Made by a program: the position numbers and the translations under genes. A DNA stretch of 63,529 nucleotides from positions 1-63,529 of the forward strand of contig JACQOF010000030.1 of NCBI GenBank assembly GCA_016202645.1, read 5' to 3'. Below, piece after piece: positions 17,128 through 24,658 of the stretch. The notes beneath the pieces are model-generated. The model was given only the letters and a program-made list of their open reading frames with translations, was not told where the DNA came from and ran no database searches. The DNA comes from a bacterium (lineage in GTDB: Bacteria; Lindowbacteria; 2-12-FULL-62-27). Position 1 is the stretch's first letter. Each line of letters starts with the position of its first letter.

Positions 17128-17759
17128 GGCGTGCGCGCTTTCTCATCCTCATTTTCCTCCGCCTCGTGAATGGCGATTTCCATATCCGCGAGGGCCGATT
17201 CCATCCGATGCCGGGCCCGCGAGACTTGGGACCGGAAAAAAATATGAAACACAAGTGTCGGCATGGCGATGATGAGCCCGAAGACCGTGGTGATCAGCGC
17301 CTGGGAGACGCCGGCCGCCACCTGCTGGACGTTTTCGACATGGCCTCCGAGCGCGTCAAAGGCCTGCACGATGCCGAGGACCGTGCCGAAAATTCCAAGA
17401 AGTGGCGACAGGGTGACGATGGCTTCAAACACCGGCATGAACTTTTTCATGTGGATGTAATGATCGGACGCGGACTGGTCGAGCGCGACGAAAAGGCTCG
17501 TGTGAGGCCCGCCGGCCCGAAGGCCGTCGTGGAACATCGAAAGGACGTAATCCTCCTTCCCCCGGCTACACAGATCGAGCGCCTCCGGGCGCCGGCCCGC
17601 GCCTACCATCTGCAATACTTGGCTTACATCCTGCGGCCGCTCACGCCGCCACACCCAGATCCAGAACCAGAGGCGCTCGAAAAAGAACGCCATCGACAGG
17701 AGCGAACACATGAGCAGAGGCCACATCACCGGCCCCCCGCGGTGGAAATACTCGATCAT
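17124..17759 (-). CDS. exbB: ExbB/TolQ family proton-channel subunit
   Basis: A 211-residue three-helix membrane protein with the MotA/TolQ/ExbB core: GPVMWPLLMCSLLSMAFFFE near the N-terminus and SPLLGIFGTVLGIVQAF followed by GVSQALITTVFGLIIAMPTL. ATG 17759 is chosen because GGAGGG sits eight bases upstream; a frame start at 17795 has no such site. It is the first gene of the uptake operon and faces the Fur-family gene across about 200 bases. Confidence 0.9.
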   Translation of the reverse strand: MIEYFHRGGPVMWPLLMCSLLSMAFFFERLWFWIWVWRRERPQDVSQVLQMVGAGRRPEALDLCSRGKEDYVLSMFHDGLRAGGPHTSLFVALDQSASDHYIHMKKFMPVFEAIVTLSPLLGIFGTVLGIVQAFDALGGHVENVQQVAAGVSQALITTVFGLIIAMPTLVFHIFFRSQVSRARHRMESALADMEIAIHEAEENEDEKARTP

Positions 17760-17787
17760 CCGCCATCCCTCCAAACGGTGTGGGACA

Positions 17788-17808
17788 AATTGCAATCAAG
17801 TGGCAATT
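17788..17808. promoter_or_regulatory. Candidate operator for the Fur-family regulator
   Basis: AATTGC, nine bases, then GCAATT: a perfect 6-bp inverted repeat 29 bases upstream of exbB, in the divergent region between exbB and the fur-like gene. Size and position suit a metalloregulator operator. Not a canonical E. coli Fur box. Confidence 0.4.
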
Positions 17809-17957
17809 ATGGGGCTGCTCGCTATTGCGGTCAAGGTGCCAAATAATATTACAAAAATTTCGCAATTTCTGATTTGGAGGGGATTCGTCGAAATCCAGCG
17901 AAACCGGCGTCATGCGCCTTTACCCTCACAACGCAGTTTGATAAAAATCAAAGCAAG

Positions 17958-18425
17958 ATGAAGGTCGACGAACCGGTCATGGGTAGAGTTGCGAAATTCA
18001 TCAAACAGAGCGGCCATTCGATGACGGGCCCGCGGTATGATGTGCTCAAGTTGTTGTCGGCCCCGGCCGCCCATTTTACCGCGGATGAAATTTACGCGGC
18101 GGTCGGCAAATATCGGGTCGATCGCTCAACTCTTTATCGGGTGCTCGATCTGCTTTGTGAACTTCGGGTCGTCCGCAAAGTCCCGGCCGGAAACCGCAGG
18201 CCCTATTACGAATTGTCGGAAATTTTCTCCGAAGACCACGCGCATCTGATCTGCACAAGCTGCAAGCGCCTCATCAATCTGCCCGAGGCCGCCCGTCTGA
18301 AACGACTGATATCCAGAATGGAGAAGCCAATCGGCAGGAAATACAATTTTAAAGTGTTGGGCAATCGGTTGGAATACCAGGGTCTATGCCCCGATTGCGC
18401 CCGTCCCCCCGCCTTGAAAGGATAA
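17958..18425 (+). CDS. Fur-family metalloregulator
   Basis: A 155-residue protein. The winged helix is at residues about 15-80 (TGPRYDVLKLLSA, FTADEIYAAVGKYRVDRSTLYRVLDLL) and a metal-binding C-terminal domain follows with EDHAHLICTSCKRLINL and a final CPDC, giving two CxxC pairs for structural zinc. ATG 17958 is preferred over an upstream in-frame ATG at 17874 because the family normally starts a few residues before this helix. Divergent orientation to the ExbBD-TonB-receptor operon suggests it controls that operon in response to a metal. Whether iron, zinc or nickel cannot be told from sequence. Confidence 0.85.
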   Translation: MKVDEPVMGRVAKFIKQSGHSMTGPRYDVLKLLSAPAAHFTADEIYAAVGKYRVDRSTLYRVLDLLCELRVVRKVPAGNRRPYYELSEIFSEDHAHLICTSCKRLINLPEAARLKRLISRMEKPIGRKYNFKVLGNRLEYQGLCPDCARPPALKG

Positions 18426-18728
18426 ACAGGCCGAGGACAACGCCCCACTCAACCACCGTCAGCCAGAGGATTTCCCGGCTTTCGATGAAGCCCGCATAGG
18501 ACACAATGACCAGCGCCGTGAGCGCCAGCAGGGCGGGAGAAATTGTCAGGCAAAGGAAAGGCACGATCCACGTCACATACCAGAGGTTGACGATCGGGGA
18601 GAGCGCGAGCGACGCAAAGAGCAGGATGAGGATGGCTCCGGCCACGCGGCGGGTGCTGTCAAATCTTTTTCGCGCGAGAAGCGCCATCAGGCCGAGAATC
18701 GCCGCGCCGCCGATGAATTTGGCCGCCT
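18426..18728 (-). pseudogene. Membrane glycosyltransferase C-terminal fragment
   Basis: The frame reads hydrophobic helices (AGAILILLFASLALSPIVNL, WYVTWIVPFLCLTISPALLA) typical of the end of GT-C polyprenol-dependent glycosyltransferases; WY.TW..PFL is a common motif there. An in-frame TAG at 18729-18731 precedes it, and the N-terminal catalytic part is absent. The 3' end runs into the tail of the fur-like gene on the other strand. It contains the right copy of the 131-bp direct repeat. Confidence 0.6.
18443..18573 (-). repeat. Right copy of 131-bp direct repeat
   Basis: Gap-free match to 6950-7080 in the same orientation (for example CCAGCGCCGTGAGCGCCAGC is shared exactly). The two copies bracket the uptake operon plus the Fur-family gene, 7088-18425. 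Confidence 0.75.
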
Positions 18729-18739
18729 AGGTTCCGATG

Positions 18740-19076
18740 GCGAACTTGATGATCCGAAAGAGAGCGGCGTGAGCGCCTCCGCCATCGTGCCACGTTCGGC
18801 GGCCGAGCCCGTGATGGCCGATTCGCCAAAAATTTCTGCGGGATTCAATATGTCGAGCGTCAATTTCCTGCCATCCTCCACCAGCCGTGAAATCTTGACA
18901 TGACCTTCTTTGAGCAGAAATACGGAGTCAGGTGTGTCTCCCGAAAAAAAGAGGATCCCCTTTTCCGGAAACGGCGCCATCGTCGTCATGTCCGCTATCA
19001 TCTGCATTTCCTCGCGCGAGAGTTCCGAAAAGAGATTAAATTGCTTCAGATACCAGAACTTCATCAATTCAGTCAT
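18740..19076 (-). pseudogene. Truncated CRP/FNR-like cyclic-nucleotide-binding domain
   Basis: From ATG 19076 the frame reads MTELMKFWYLKQFNLFSEL, then GILFFSGDTPDSVFLLKEGHVKISRL and LTLDILNPAEIFGESAITG, the cNMP-binding beta-roll of CRP/FNR regulators. After AEALTPL the homology stops (about 18765) and the frame runs into unrelated Ser/Pro/Arg codons. The C-terminal DNA-binding domain is missing. The gene was evidently cut at this joint, next to the glycosyltransferase fragment. Confidence 0.65.
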
Positions 19077-19219
19077 GGCAGGGAACGGCATCCTCCGCCA
19101 AAGAATGCCACACGAATCAACCACCCTGCGCCAAGAGCGCAGGGAATCACAAGTTTAACCGCTTGTATGAGAAATACGAATCAACACCCACGAGATGTAT
19201 ACGAGGTGGAAAATGATTC

Positions 19220-19251
19220 TTGACTTCCCATAAATTGTCACGCATTGCGCC
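19220..19251 (+). repeat. Junction motif, copy 2
   Basis: TTGAC, eleven bases, TGTCACGCATTGCGCC, identical in both blocks and spacing to 4111-4142. Phage DNA resumes immediately to the right, with AGGAGG and the ATG of a phage gene at 19269. Confidence 0.6.
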
Positions 19252-19268
19252 TCTCGGAGGTAGGAGGC

Positions 19269-19676
19269 ATGGCATTACATTTTTTCAAGTCGGCTGGCGG
19301 GGTCGGTCCAATCGCCGACGACGCCGGACAATCCGGGGCGAACATTTTTGATGACGTGACGTTTGACGGAACGGGCGGTCAGTCGCGGGATCAGGGGCTG
19401 TTTGTTCGGAATTCGGACACTACGCGGCAACATCAAAACATTTTGATTACGATCGACGACAGCGATCCGGTGCTGGATCCGGCGATGGTGCGGTTGGCAA
19501 CGACTTCGGCGGGGTTGGATGGCGCCACGCCAGGGGCGGCGTTGACACTGCCGAACCTTGGGGCGGGGCCGAGCGAGACGCAGATGTTCGTGCGACTGAG
19601 CATTCCTCCGAGTACATCCGTCGGAAATTTTGTGGGGCTGCGACTCGTCATCAATTCGATCGAATTGGCCGTGTAA
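19269..19676 (+). CDS. Phage structural protein, unknown
   Basis: A 135-residue protein starting at ATG 19269, six bases after an AGGAGG-type site; an upstream in-frame start at 19245 would lie in the junction sequence. The chain is strand-rich, with NIFDDVTFDGTGGQSRDQGLFVRN and LFVRLSIPPSTSVGN-like stretches resembling virion surface proteins. It is the first phage gene right of the 12-kb non-phage block. Confidence 0.55.
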   Translation: MALHFFKSAGGVGPIADDAGQSGANIFDDVTFDGTGGQSRDQGLFVRNSDTTRQHQNILITIDDSDPVLDPAMVRLATTSAGLDGATPGAALTLPNLGAGPSETQMFVRLSIPPSTSVGNFVGLRLVINSIELAV

Positions 19677-19685
19677 ACAGACGCA

Positions 19686-21209
19686 ATGACAACGCCGGCG
19701 GAGCTACACCCGGATGGAGACTATTTCGCAGGGCTCAATTCCGGCGTTGTCGTTGTTTTTACGGACAGGGTTCTGGAAACGAAGGTCAATCCGTCGACAG
19801 GGCATGTCTGGCATGGGGTGATCAAGAGGGTCAAAGGGGGGTTCACGACGGGGCTTTCGATCAATCGATCGAACGGGTGGTTCACTCAGTTCTACCTCTC
19901 GTCGATCGGAGAGACGAACTCAGACAACGGACAGAATTTGCAGGTCTTCATCGGTTCACACAAGATTGTTTCCGTATTTTTTGTCAATGCAGACGGACCG
20001 GAATCGGGCGTGATGACGTTCACGATCGGGGGGGTGCCATCGGTAGGATGGTACTGGGTCCGGCCGCCAGGAGGAGATCCGCTGGCCGGGCGGGCGACAC
20101 ACGACGAATGGTTCAACTACGAAATGCTCGATTTTCTTTCCGATCCTGCCAGCACGACTCAACACAGTTTTTCGATTTCAGCGCCGAGATGGGTCGGTAT
20201 TCGCCAGAGCTACGCCGTGATGCGGGCATCGGTCACCCAAAATCAGAGTGTGCGCGCGGGCGTGGCTGTACAGGTTCGGGACACATTCACGCGGGCGAAT
20301 ACGACTGTGCGAATTGGAAGGCGGGCTGTAACACGCGCGGGGACAAAGGCAAGAGTTGGGCAGCACGTTCCAGTGAGGGTGTCGATTCGTGTGCGCGTCG
20401 GGGCCACGACACCGGTGCGGGCGGCGGTGGTGATTCACGTCGTCAACTCTATCGTCCGGGCGAAGATCAAGGCGAAGATCGGGAAGGTCGCGGGGGTGCA
20501 TGTCGTCGTCCGGGTGCGGGTGTTTCGGCAGAGTCGTATCGGCACGATCCTTCAAGTGCATGTCGTGTTCATCAACGTGGAGGATATGAAACTGCAGATG
20601 CAGATTCTGTTCGGCTCGGACACGGCGCTGGTGGTCAAGACGTTTACGACCGTGCCGGTCGTTACCGGCGTGGCGTTCACGCAGAATCTGGAGCATGTCC
20701 TGATTCTGCCGGGGACAGAAACCGTAAGGCGATTGAACGTGCCGGTATGGAGCGCCGCGGGTCTGTATGAAATCGATCATGTTCTCGGCCGATTTCGGTG
20801 GCTTGGCGAAAGCGCCGAATCCATCGAGCTGACTTACCGGCACAGCACCCTCCAGATCAATGACGCGAACATCGTGGGGTCGATCATCAAGGCGTCGTCG
20901 TTTATTCAGGAACGGTTGAAGCCCAACGCCAACTTGCCGGACCCGCGCTTTCGGCGAGGCGGAGCGGAACTGGCCATGTCGTTTCTGCTCGATGCGGCGA
21001 TTTGGAATGTCACGAACGCACTGTCGACGCAAGGCGGCGGCGCGGCTGTCGTCGGAACACGGCGGGTGGATCTGATGCAGACACAGAAACGGGAGTTCGA
21101 GCGCCGGGCTTACGAGACACTCGGGCCGTTTTTGGTGGATCCGGTTCCGGGAATGACGAGGCGCGCGGCGCTGGCGAGGCCGAAGGCTATCCAGGTGTAC
21201 GAGGGATGA
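19686..21209 (+). CDS. Phage structural protein with basic V-R-V repeat region
   Basis: A 507-residue protein in three parts. Residues 1-180 are a beta-rich domain. Residues about 180-300 are a remarkable run of short Val/Arg alternations (VRAGVAVQVRD, VRIGRRAVTRAG, VRVSIRVRVGATTPVRAAVV, VHVVVRVRVF), apparently repeats of about 15-25 residues and strongly basic. Residues 300-507 are a mixed domain followed by a helix-rich tail. The stop overlaps the terminase ATG. I do not recognise the family; position suggests a neck, tail or fibre component. Confidence 0.5.
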   Translation: MTTPAELHPDGDYFAGLNSGVVVVFTDRVLETKVNPSTGHVWHGVIKRVKGGFTTGLSINRSNGWFTQFYLSSIGETNSDNGQNLQVFIGSHKIVSVFFVNADGPESGVMTFTIGGVPSVGWYWVRPPGGDPLAGRATHDEWFNYEMLDFLSDPASTTQHSFSISAPRWVGIRQSYAVMRASVTQNQSVRAGVAVQVRDTFTRANTTVRIGRRAVTRAGTKARVGQHVPVRVSIRVRVGATTPVRAAVVIHVVNSIVRAKIKAKIGKVAGVHVVVRVRVFRQSRIGTILQVHVVFINVEDMKLQMQILFGSDTALVVKTFTTVPVVTGVAFTQNLEHVLILPGTETVRRLNVPVWSAAGLYEIDHVLGRFRWLGESAESIELTYRHSTLQINDANIVGSIIKASSFIQERLKPNANLPDPRFRRGGAELAMSFLLDAAIWNVTNALSTQGGGAAVVGTRRVDLMQTQKREFERRAYETLGPFLVDPVPGMTRRAALARPKAIQVYEG

Positions 21210-22834
21210 GCACCGCCACGGTCGAGATTGATTCCCACCTGGCAAAAATTCGGGATGAGGGGGCGCGGAGTCGGATTGCCACGCTGACGGATGTCGTCCT
21301 CTGGGCGAATGAAAAATTTGGCTGGCAGATGAGGCCCCGACAGGACGACATGCTACGGGCGGTTCATCGGTTCAACAAGATCGCCTACCGGATCGGGCGG
21401 CAGTTCGGGAAGACCGAGTGTCTGGCTCTGATCGCGCTGTATTTTGCGTGGGTGAAGATGTGCCCGACGATGCGGGGACCGGCGTCGGGATTACGCGGAG
21501 CGAGGATTCTGATGGCTTCAGCGAAGGACGATTGGGCGGAGACGCTTTACGATCGGACGCGGACGCTCATGGAATCGAACGAGGAAATGCGGATGATGAT
21601 TCACGAAGGCATGGATCGGAAGACCGAGCGCGATGTTGCAAGATCGGCCATACGGATCCGGTTGTCTCCATATAAAAGGATCATCCTGCCGAACGGGAGT
21701 TTCATCGACTTTCGGGGGCCGGGCGACAAAGGCGAGGGGCCGCGGTCGAAGACTTACGACGTGAAGATCATCGACGAGGCCGACTACATGCCCAAGGCGT
21801 TCTGGGCAGCGGAGGGACCGACGTCGATCAATGCGCCGGCGGCGCTGACGATTCTGTCTTCGACACCGACCGGCAAGCGTGAGCATTTTTACCGGGCATG
21901 CACGGACCCCAAGATGGGATACAAAGAGTTTCACATTTCCGGTGAAGAAAATCCGAACATGACGGAGGAGAAAAAGCGGGAGCTTCTGGAGGAGTTGGGA
22001 CCGGAAGGGTACGACCGGGAGATCCGGGCGAACTGGGGCAACATCATGGCCGGCGTGTTTGCGGCCGAGTGCATCGATCGGGCGATTTATGAGGGGGAGT
22101 TCTTGAGGGTGCGGGTGGTGGCGGCGGAGACCAAGGATTTGGAAGGGGACGTGTTGCGGCTGTTGCATGATTGGGTGGTGGCGGAGCGAGCAAAGGAACT
22201 CTTGGTCGGGTGCGATCTTGGCACGTCGGCAGGGAGCCCATGTGAGATTCTGTTCGCCGAGGCCGGAGGGGATGACCTCGATGTAATCGGAATCGTCACG
22301 CTGGTTGGGGCGTCATGGCCGCAGATTGAAAATGTGCTGAAAGCGGTGGACCAGAAGATTCGGGTTCGGGACATGGCTATTGACGCGACAGGCGTGGGGG
22401 CGCCGGTGTGTGAGAATTTGCAATATCGAGGGGGCTTCCGGTGCCGGCTTCTCCCTTTTGATTTTTCGAGCAATCTTGTCGTGGGCGATGGGATGCGGAA
22501 GAACTCGAAGGTCTGGGCGACAGATGCGCTCGTTTCGATGTTGCAGAGAGGGAATCTCGGATTGCCTAATGATGACGACCTTCTCTACCAGTTCCGGAAT
22601 CATACGGTGGATTTGTCGCGCGGGCGGCCGAAGTATTCGAAGGTGGATGACCACATTGTCGATGCGGCGCGGTGTCTCGCCTATGCGTTTTTCAAAGATT
22701 ATTTTCCGGGAGAGACGCCGCCGCCCGGACAGGACGCGGCGGTGCCGACGGTGGAGCTTCGGGCGGTCAAGCAGAAAACGGACATGCCCACACATACGGG
22801 AAAGACGAAAGTCTGTGGCATCCTCATCCGGTAA
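21206..22834 (+). CDS. terL: Phage terminase large subunit
   Basis: A 542-residue packaging motor. The ATPase domain has a Walker A variant RIGRQFGKTE (about residues 62-71) and Walker B VKIIDEADYM (about 186-195), then the coupling motif LSSTPTGK. The C-terminal RuvC-like nuclease domain shows VGCDLGTSAG, a DMAIDATGVG strand and HIVDAARCLAYA, providing acidic metal ligands. ATG 21206 overlaps the previous stop (ATGA). Unusually, the gene lies after structural genes and just before lysis genes, far from the TerS-like gene at 842. Confidence 0.9.
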   Translation: MSTATVEIDSHLAKIRDEGARSRIATLTDVVLWANEKFGWQMRPRQDDMLRAVHRFNKIAYRIGRQFGKTECLALIALYFAWVKMCPTMRGPASGLRGARILMASAKDDWAETLYDRTRTLMESNEEMRMMIHEGMDRKTERDVARSAIRIRLSPYKRIILPNGSFIDFRGPGDKGEGPRSKTYDVKIIDEADYMPKAFWAAEGPTSINAPAALTILSSTPTGKREHFYRACTDPKMGYKEFHISGEENPNMTEEKKRELLEELGPEGYDREIRANWGNIMAGVFAAECIDRAIYEGEFLRVRVVAAETKDLEGDVLRLLHDWVVAERAKELLVGCDLGTSAGSPCEILFAEAGGDDLDVIGIVTLVGASWPQIENVLKAVDQKIRVRDMAIDATGVGAPVCENLQYRGGFRCRLLPFDFSSNLVVGDGMRKNSKVWATDALVSMLQRGNLGLPNDDDLLYQFRNHTVDLSRGRPKYSKVDDHIVDAARCLAYAFFKDYFPGETPPPGQDAAVPTVELRAVKQKTDMPTHTGKTKVCGILIR

Positions 22835-23501
22835 TTGGCCGATCCGGAAGATCGAGGTGGCAGACGTGTGGAAAGTGGTCCGTGGCCCCCTACGTGAATG
22901 GATCGGGATTGTTCTTCACCATGGGGCGGCCAATGCCAAGGCGGAGCGGCACGACATTCAGGCGTATGCGAATTTTCACACGTTGCCCGTCGCCCAAGGC
23001 GGGAGGGGATATTCGGACATGGGATACCATTTCGGGATCGAGGAGGATGGTGGGGTTTGGATATCTGCCGCGGGGACTGAATCCGACAGCACCCTACGAC
23101 GCCAGCTCCGCCCTCCCGGCTCCGCTGAAACATCGTCTTCGGGTGCGACGCCGTCCATGGCGTCGGCCCGGTGGATCCAGCAGAGGCCGGGGAGCCATAC
23201 GAAGGCGACAAAATCGTTGGACGGAAAAATCGTGATGCCTGCCGGCGTCAATTCATCGTGTGTCGGGATTTGTTTTGCGGGGAATTTTAACGATCAGGAA
23301 TTGTCACGCGCGGCGTTTGAGAGCGGGGTGCGGCTGTGCGTTGCGTTGCTGCGCGGCGGGATACACGAGAGTGCTGACGTGATCTACCCCCACAGCCGCT
23401 TTCAGGAAAAGGACTGCCCGGGCAAACGATTTCCGTTCGAGGAGTTTGTCCGGACTGTCTCGGTCGAGTTGAGACTTCGATCAGGGGTGACACAATCGTG
23501 A
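22815..23501 (+). CDS. Phage endolysin, N-acetylmuramoyl-L-alanine amidase (Amidase_2 fold)
   Basis: A 228-residue protein with amidase_2/PGRP signatures: IVLHHGA (first zinc His), FHTLP...GYSDMGYHFGIEEDGGVW, GICFAGNFN and a C-terminal H-x-x-FQEKDCPGKRFPFEEF (second His and Cys ligands). The preferred start is GTG 22815, overlapping the terminase end; the frame is open further upstream only as a shadow. Between GGVW and RPGSHT there are about 40 extra Ser/Ala/Pro-rich residues where homologues normally have a short loop. It cleaves peptidoglycan for host lysis and overlaps the holin gene. Confidence 0.8.
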   Translation: MASSSGNWPIRKIEVADVWKVVRGPLREWIGIVLHHGAANAKAERHDIQAYANFHTLPVAQGGRGYSDMGYHFGIEEDGGVWISAAGTESDSTLRRQLRPPGSAETSSSGATPSMASARWIQQRPGSHTKATKSLDGKIVMPAGVNSSCVGICFAGNFNDQELSRAAFESGVRLCVALLRGGIHESADVIYPHSRFQEKDCPGKRFPFEEFVRTVSVELRLRSGVTQS

Positions 23502-23965
23502 GTCTCATGGGATTGTTCGGCGGGCTCTTTCAGGGCGGCAACGCCGGCGGGGTTGTGAAGGCCATCGGGGATGTGATCGACAAATTTGTCGAGACGGCGG
23601 ACGAGAAGCGGGCGGCGGATATGGTCAAGGCGAAACTTCGGATGCAGGAGATGACTCTCCAGCACGAATTCGAGCTGGCTGTCCGGGAACACGACATCGA
23701 GGTCACGAAAGTGGCGGGCGAAAACATCCGGGCCGAGACGATGAGCGGCGACAAGTTCACGAGCCGGGCACGGCCGCTTTTCCTCTACATTTGCAACTTC
23801 ATCCTGCTTTGGAACTACGTGGTGGTGCCTCTCCTGGGAAGAACGCCCATCGAATTCCCAGAGCCGATGTGCAGGCTGTTCGGGTCGGTGATGCTCGGGT
23901 ACGTCGGAGCGCGGACTTGGGAGAAAGCGCAAATATTTGGGAAAGCGAGTGCGTCGGAACCATGA
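23498..23965 (+). CDS. Phage holin, GTA_holin_3TM-like
   Basis: A 155-residue protein with an amphipathic N-terminus (GLFGGLFQGGNAGGVVKAIGDVI), a long charged helix (DEKRAADMVKAKLRMQEMTL) and C-terminal membrane segments (PLFLYICNFILLWNYVVVPLL and LFGSVMLGYVGARTWEK). This layout fits the three-helix holins found in phages and gene transfer agents. It starts with GTG 23498 overlapping the endolysin stop (GTGA). It would permeabilise the inner membrane for endolysin release. Confidence 0.7.
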   Translation: MSLMGLFGGLFQGGNAGGVVKAIGDVIDKFVETADEKRAADMVKAKLRMQEMTLQHEFELAVREHDIEVTKVAGENIRAETMSGDKFTSRARPLFLYICNFILLWNYVVVPLLGRTPIEFPEPMCRLFGSVMLGYVGARTWEKAQIFGKASASEP

Positions 23966-24231
23966 GCGAGAACGAGGAAATCCTGGCGGCGCTGAATAAT
24001 CTGAACGTCAAGCAGGATGAACAGATGGAGCTTCTGACGGAGATCCGGATTCAGAACGCAAAGCTCGATGGGCGGATGGACACGATCGAGTCGAAACTCG
24101 CAGGCAAGATCGCGGTGCTGACGGAGAAGGTGTCGAGTCATGCGAAACAACTCGATTGGAACTGGAGGGTGTGGCTGGCGTTTTTGGGAGGGTCGGGCCT
24201 ATCGTGGGGAATTTGGCGGGCGATCGGTTAA
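23962..24231 (+). CDS. XhlA-like lysis accessory protein
   Basis: An 89-residue protein: an N-terminal coiled coil (MSENEEILAALNNLNVKQDE, then ESKLAGKIAVLTEKVSSHAKQ) followed by one C-terminal transmembrane segment (VWLAFLGGSGLSWGIWRAIG). This is the architecture of XhlA/haemolysin-like proteins encoded beside holins. ATG 23962 overlaps the holin stop. It is the last gene of the + strand late operon; convergent genes begin at 24286. Confidence 0.6.
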   Translation: MSENEEILAALNNLNVKQDEQMELLTEIRIQNAKLDGRMDTIESKLAGKIAVLTEKVSSHAKQLDWNWRVWLAFLGGSGLSWGIWRAIG

Positions 24232-24285
24232 ACTATATATTACTCAAGATTGATCGATATGTTCGATTACAACTATTCAATCCAA

Positions 24286-24606
24286 CTATATGCGCCGCTT
24301 CCCCCACGCCCATTTCTTGCCGATGAATACAAAAACCGTCGCGTTTTTATGATAACGCCGTACCACGCTGACAACTTTCCTCCTGGTAATATCTCTTATA
24401 TATGGCGACGCATTTTCAGATAGGGGACCCCTGAAAATACCCACAAAGGTATTGGCAGGCAATTTGGATTCTCGACCATCCTTTGTGACAACGAATTTGT
24501 TGATCTGGAGTACAGCGAGCGTCCTCTTAATGCGGCTGTAAGTCCTCCACCTTTCTGATCGACGTACGCCGTGCAAATCAAATGTCACAACGATGGCAAC
24601 ACTCAT
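24286..24606 (-). CDS. Cas2/VapD-fold small protein behind ABC-3C operon
   Basis: A 106-residue protein with a predicted beta-alpha-beta-beta-alpha-beta order: VAIVVTFDLH (strand ending in Asp, as in Cas2), YSRIKRTLAVLQ (helix), NKFVVT, NTFVGIFRG, DITRRKVVSVVRRYH (helix) and ATVFVFIGKKWAWGKRR. This is the ferredoxin-like pattern of Cas2/VapD nucleases. It lies 52 bases downstream of the ABC-3C ATPase on the same strand and is probably cotranscribed. No CRISPR array or cas1 is nearby. Family assignment is structural guesswork from the translation. Confidence 0.4.
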   Translation of the reverse strand: MSVAIVVTFDLHGVRRSERWRTYSRIKRTLAVLQINKFVVTKDGRESKLPANTFVGIFRGPLSENASPYIRDITRRKVVSVVRRYHKNATVFVFIGKKWAWGKRRI

Positions 24607-24658
24607 GTTCTAACGACTGGCAACACCAGATATGAAGCAACATGGCATGCCCACGCGA

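Noticed and set aside
18687-19124. Complete CRP-family regulator
   Set aside because: The frame keeps only the cNMP-binding domain; the C-terminal residues are Ser/Pro/Arg codons from another frame and the helix-turn-helix is absent.
23296-23304. Third copy of the TGTCACGC junction motif
   Set aside because: Only the first eight bases match, inside the endolysin coding sequence, without the TTGAC block.
166-24231. Gene transfer agent cluster (holin of the GTA type, split gene blocks)
   Set aside because: The element has its own integrase, RepA, antirestriction and defence genes and lacks the GTA tail and head gene order; a rearranged prophage is simpler.
24286-24606. Cas2 of a CRISPR system
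   Set aside because: No cas1, no effector cas genes and no repeat-spacer array anywhere in the window; kept only as a Cas2-like fold.
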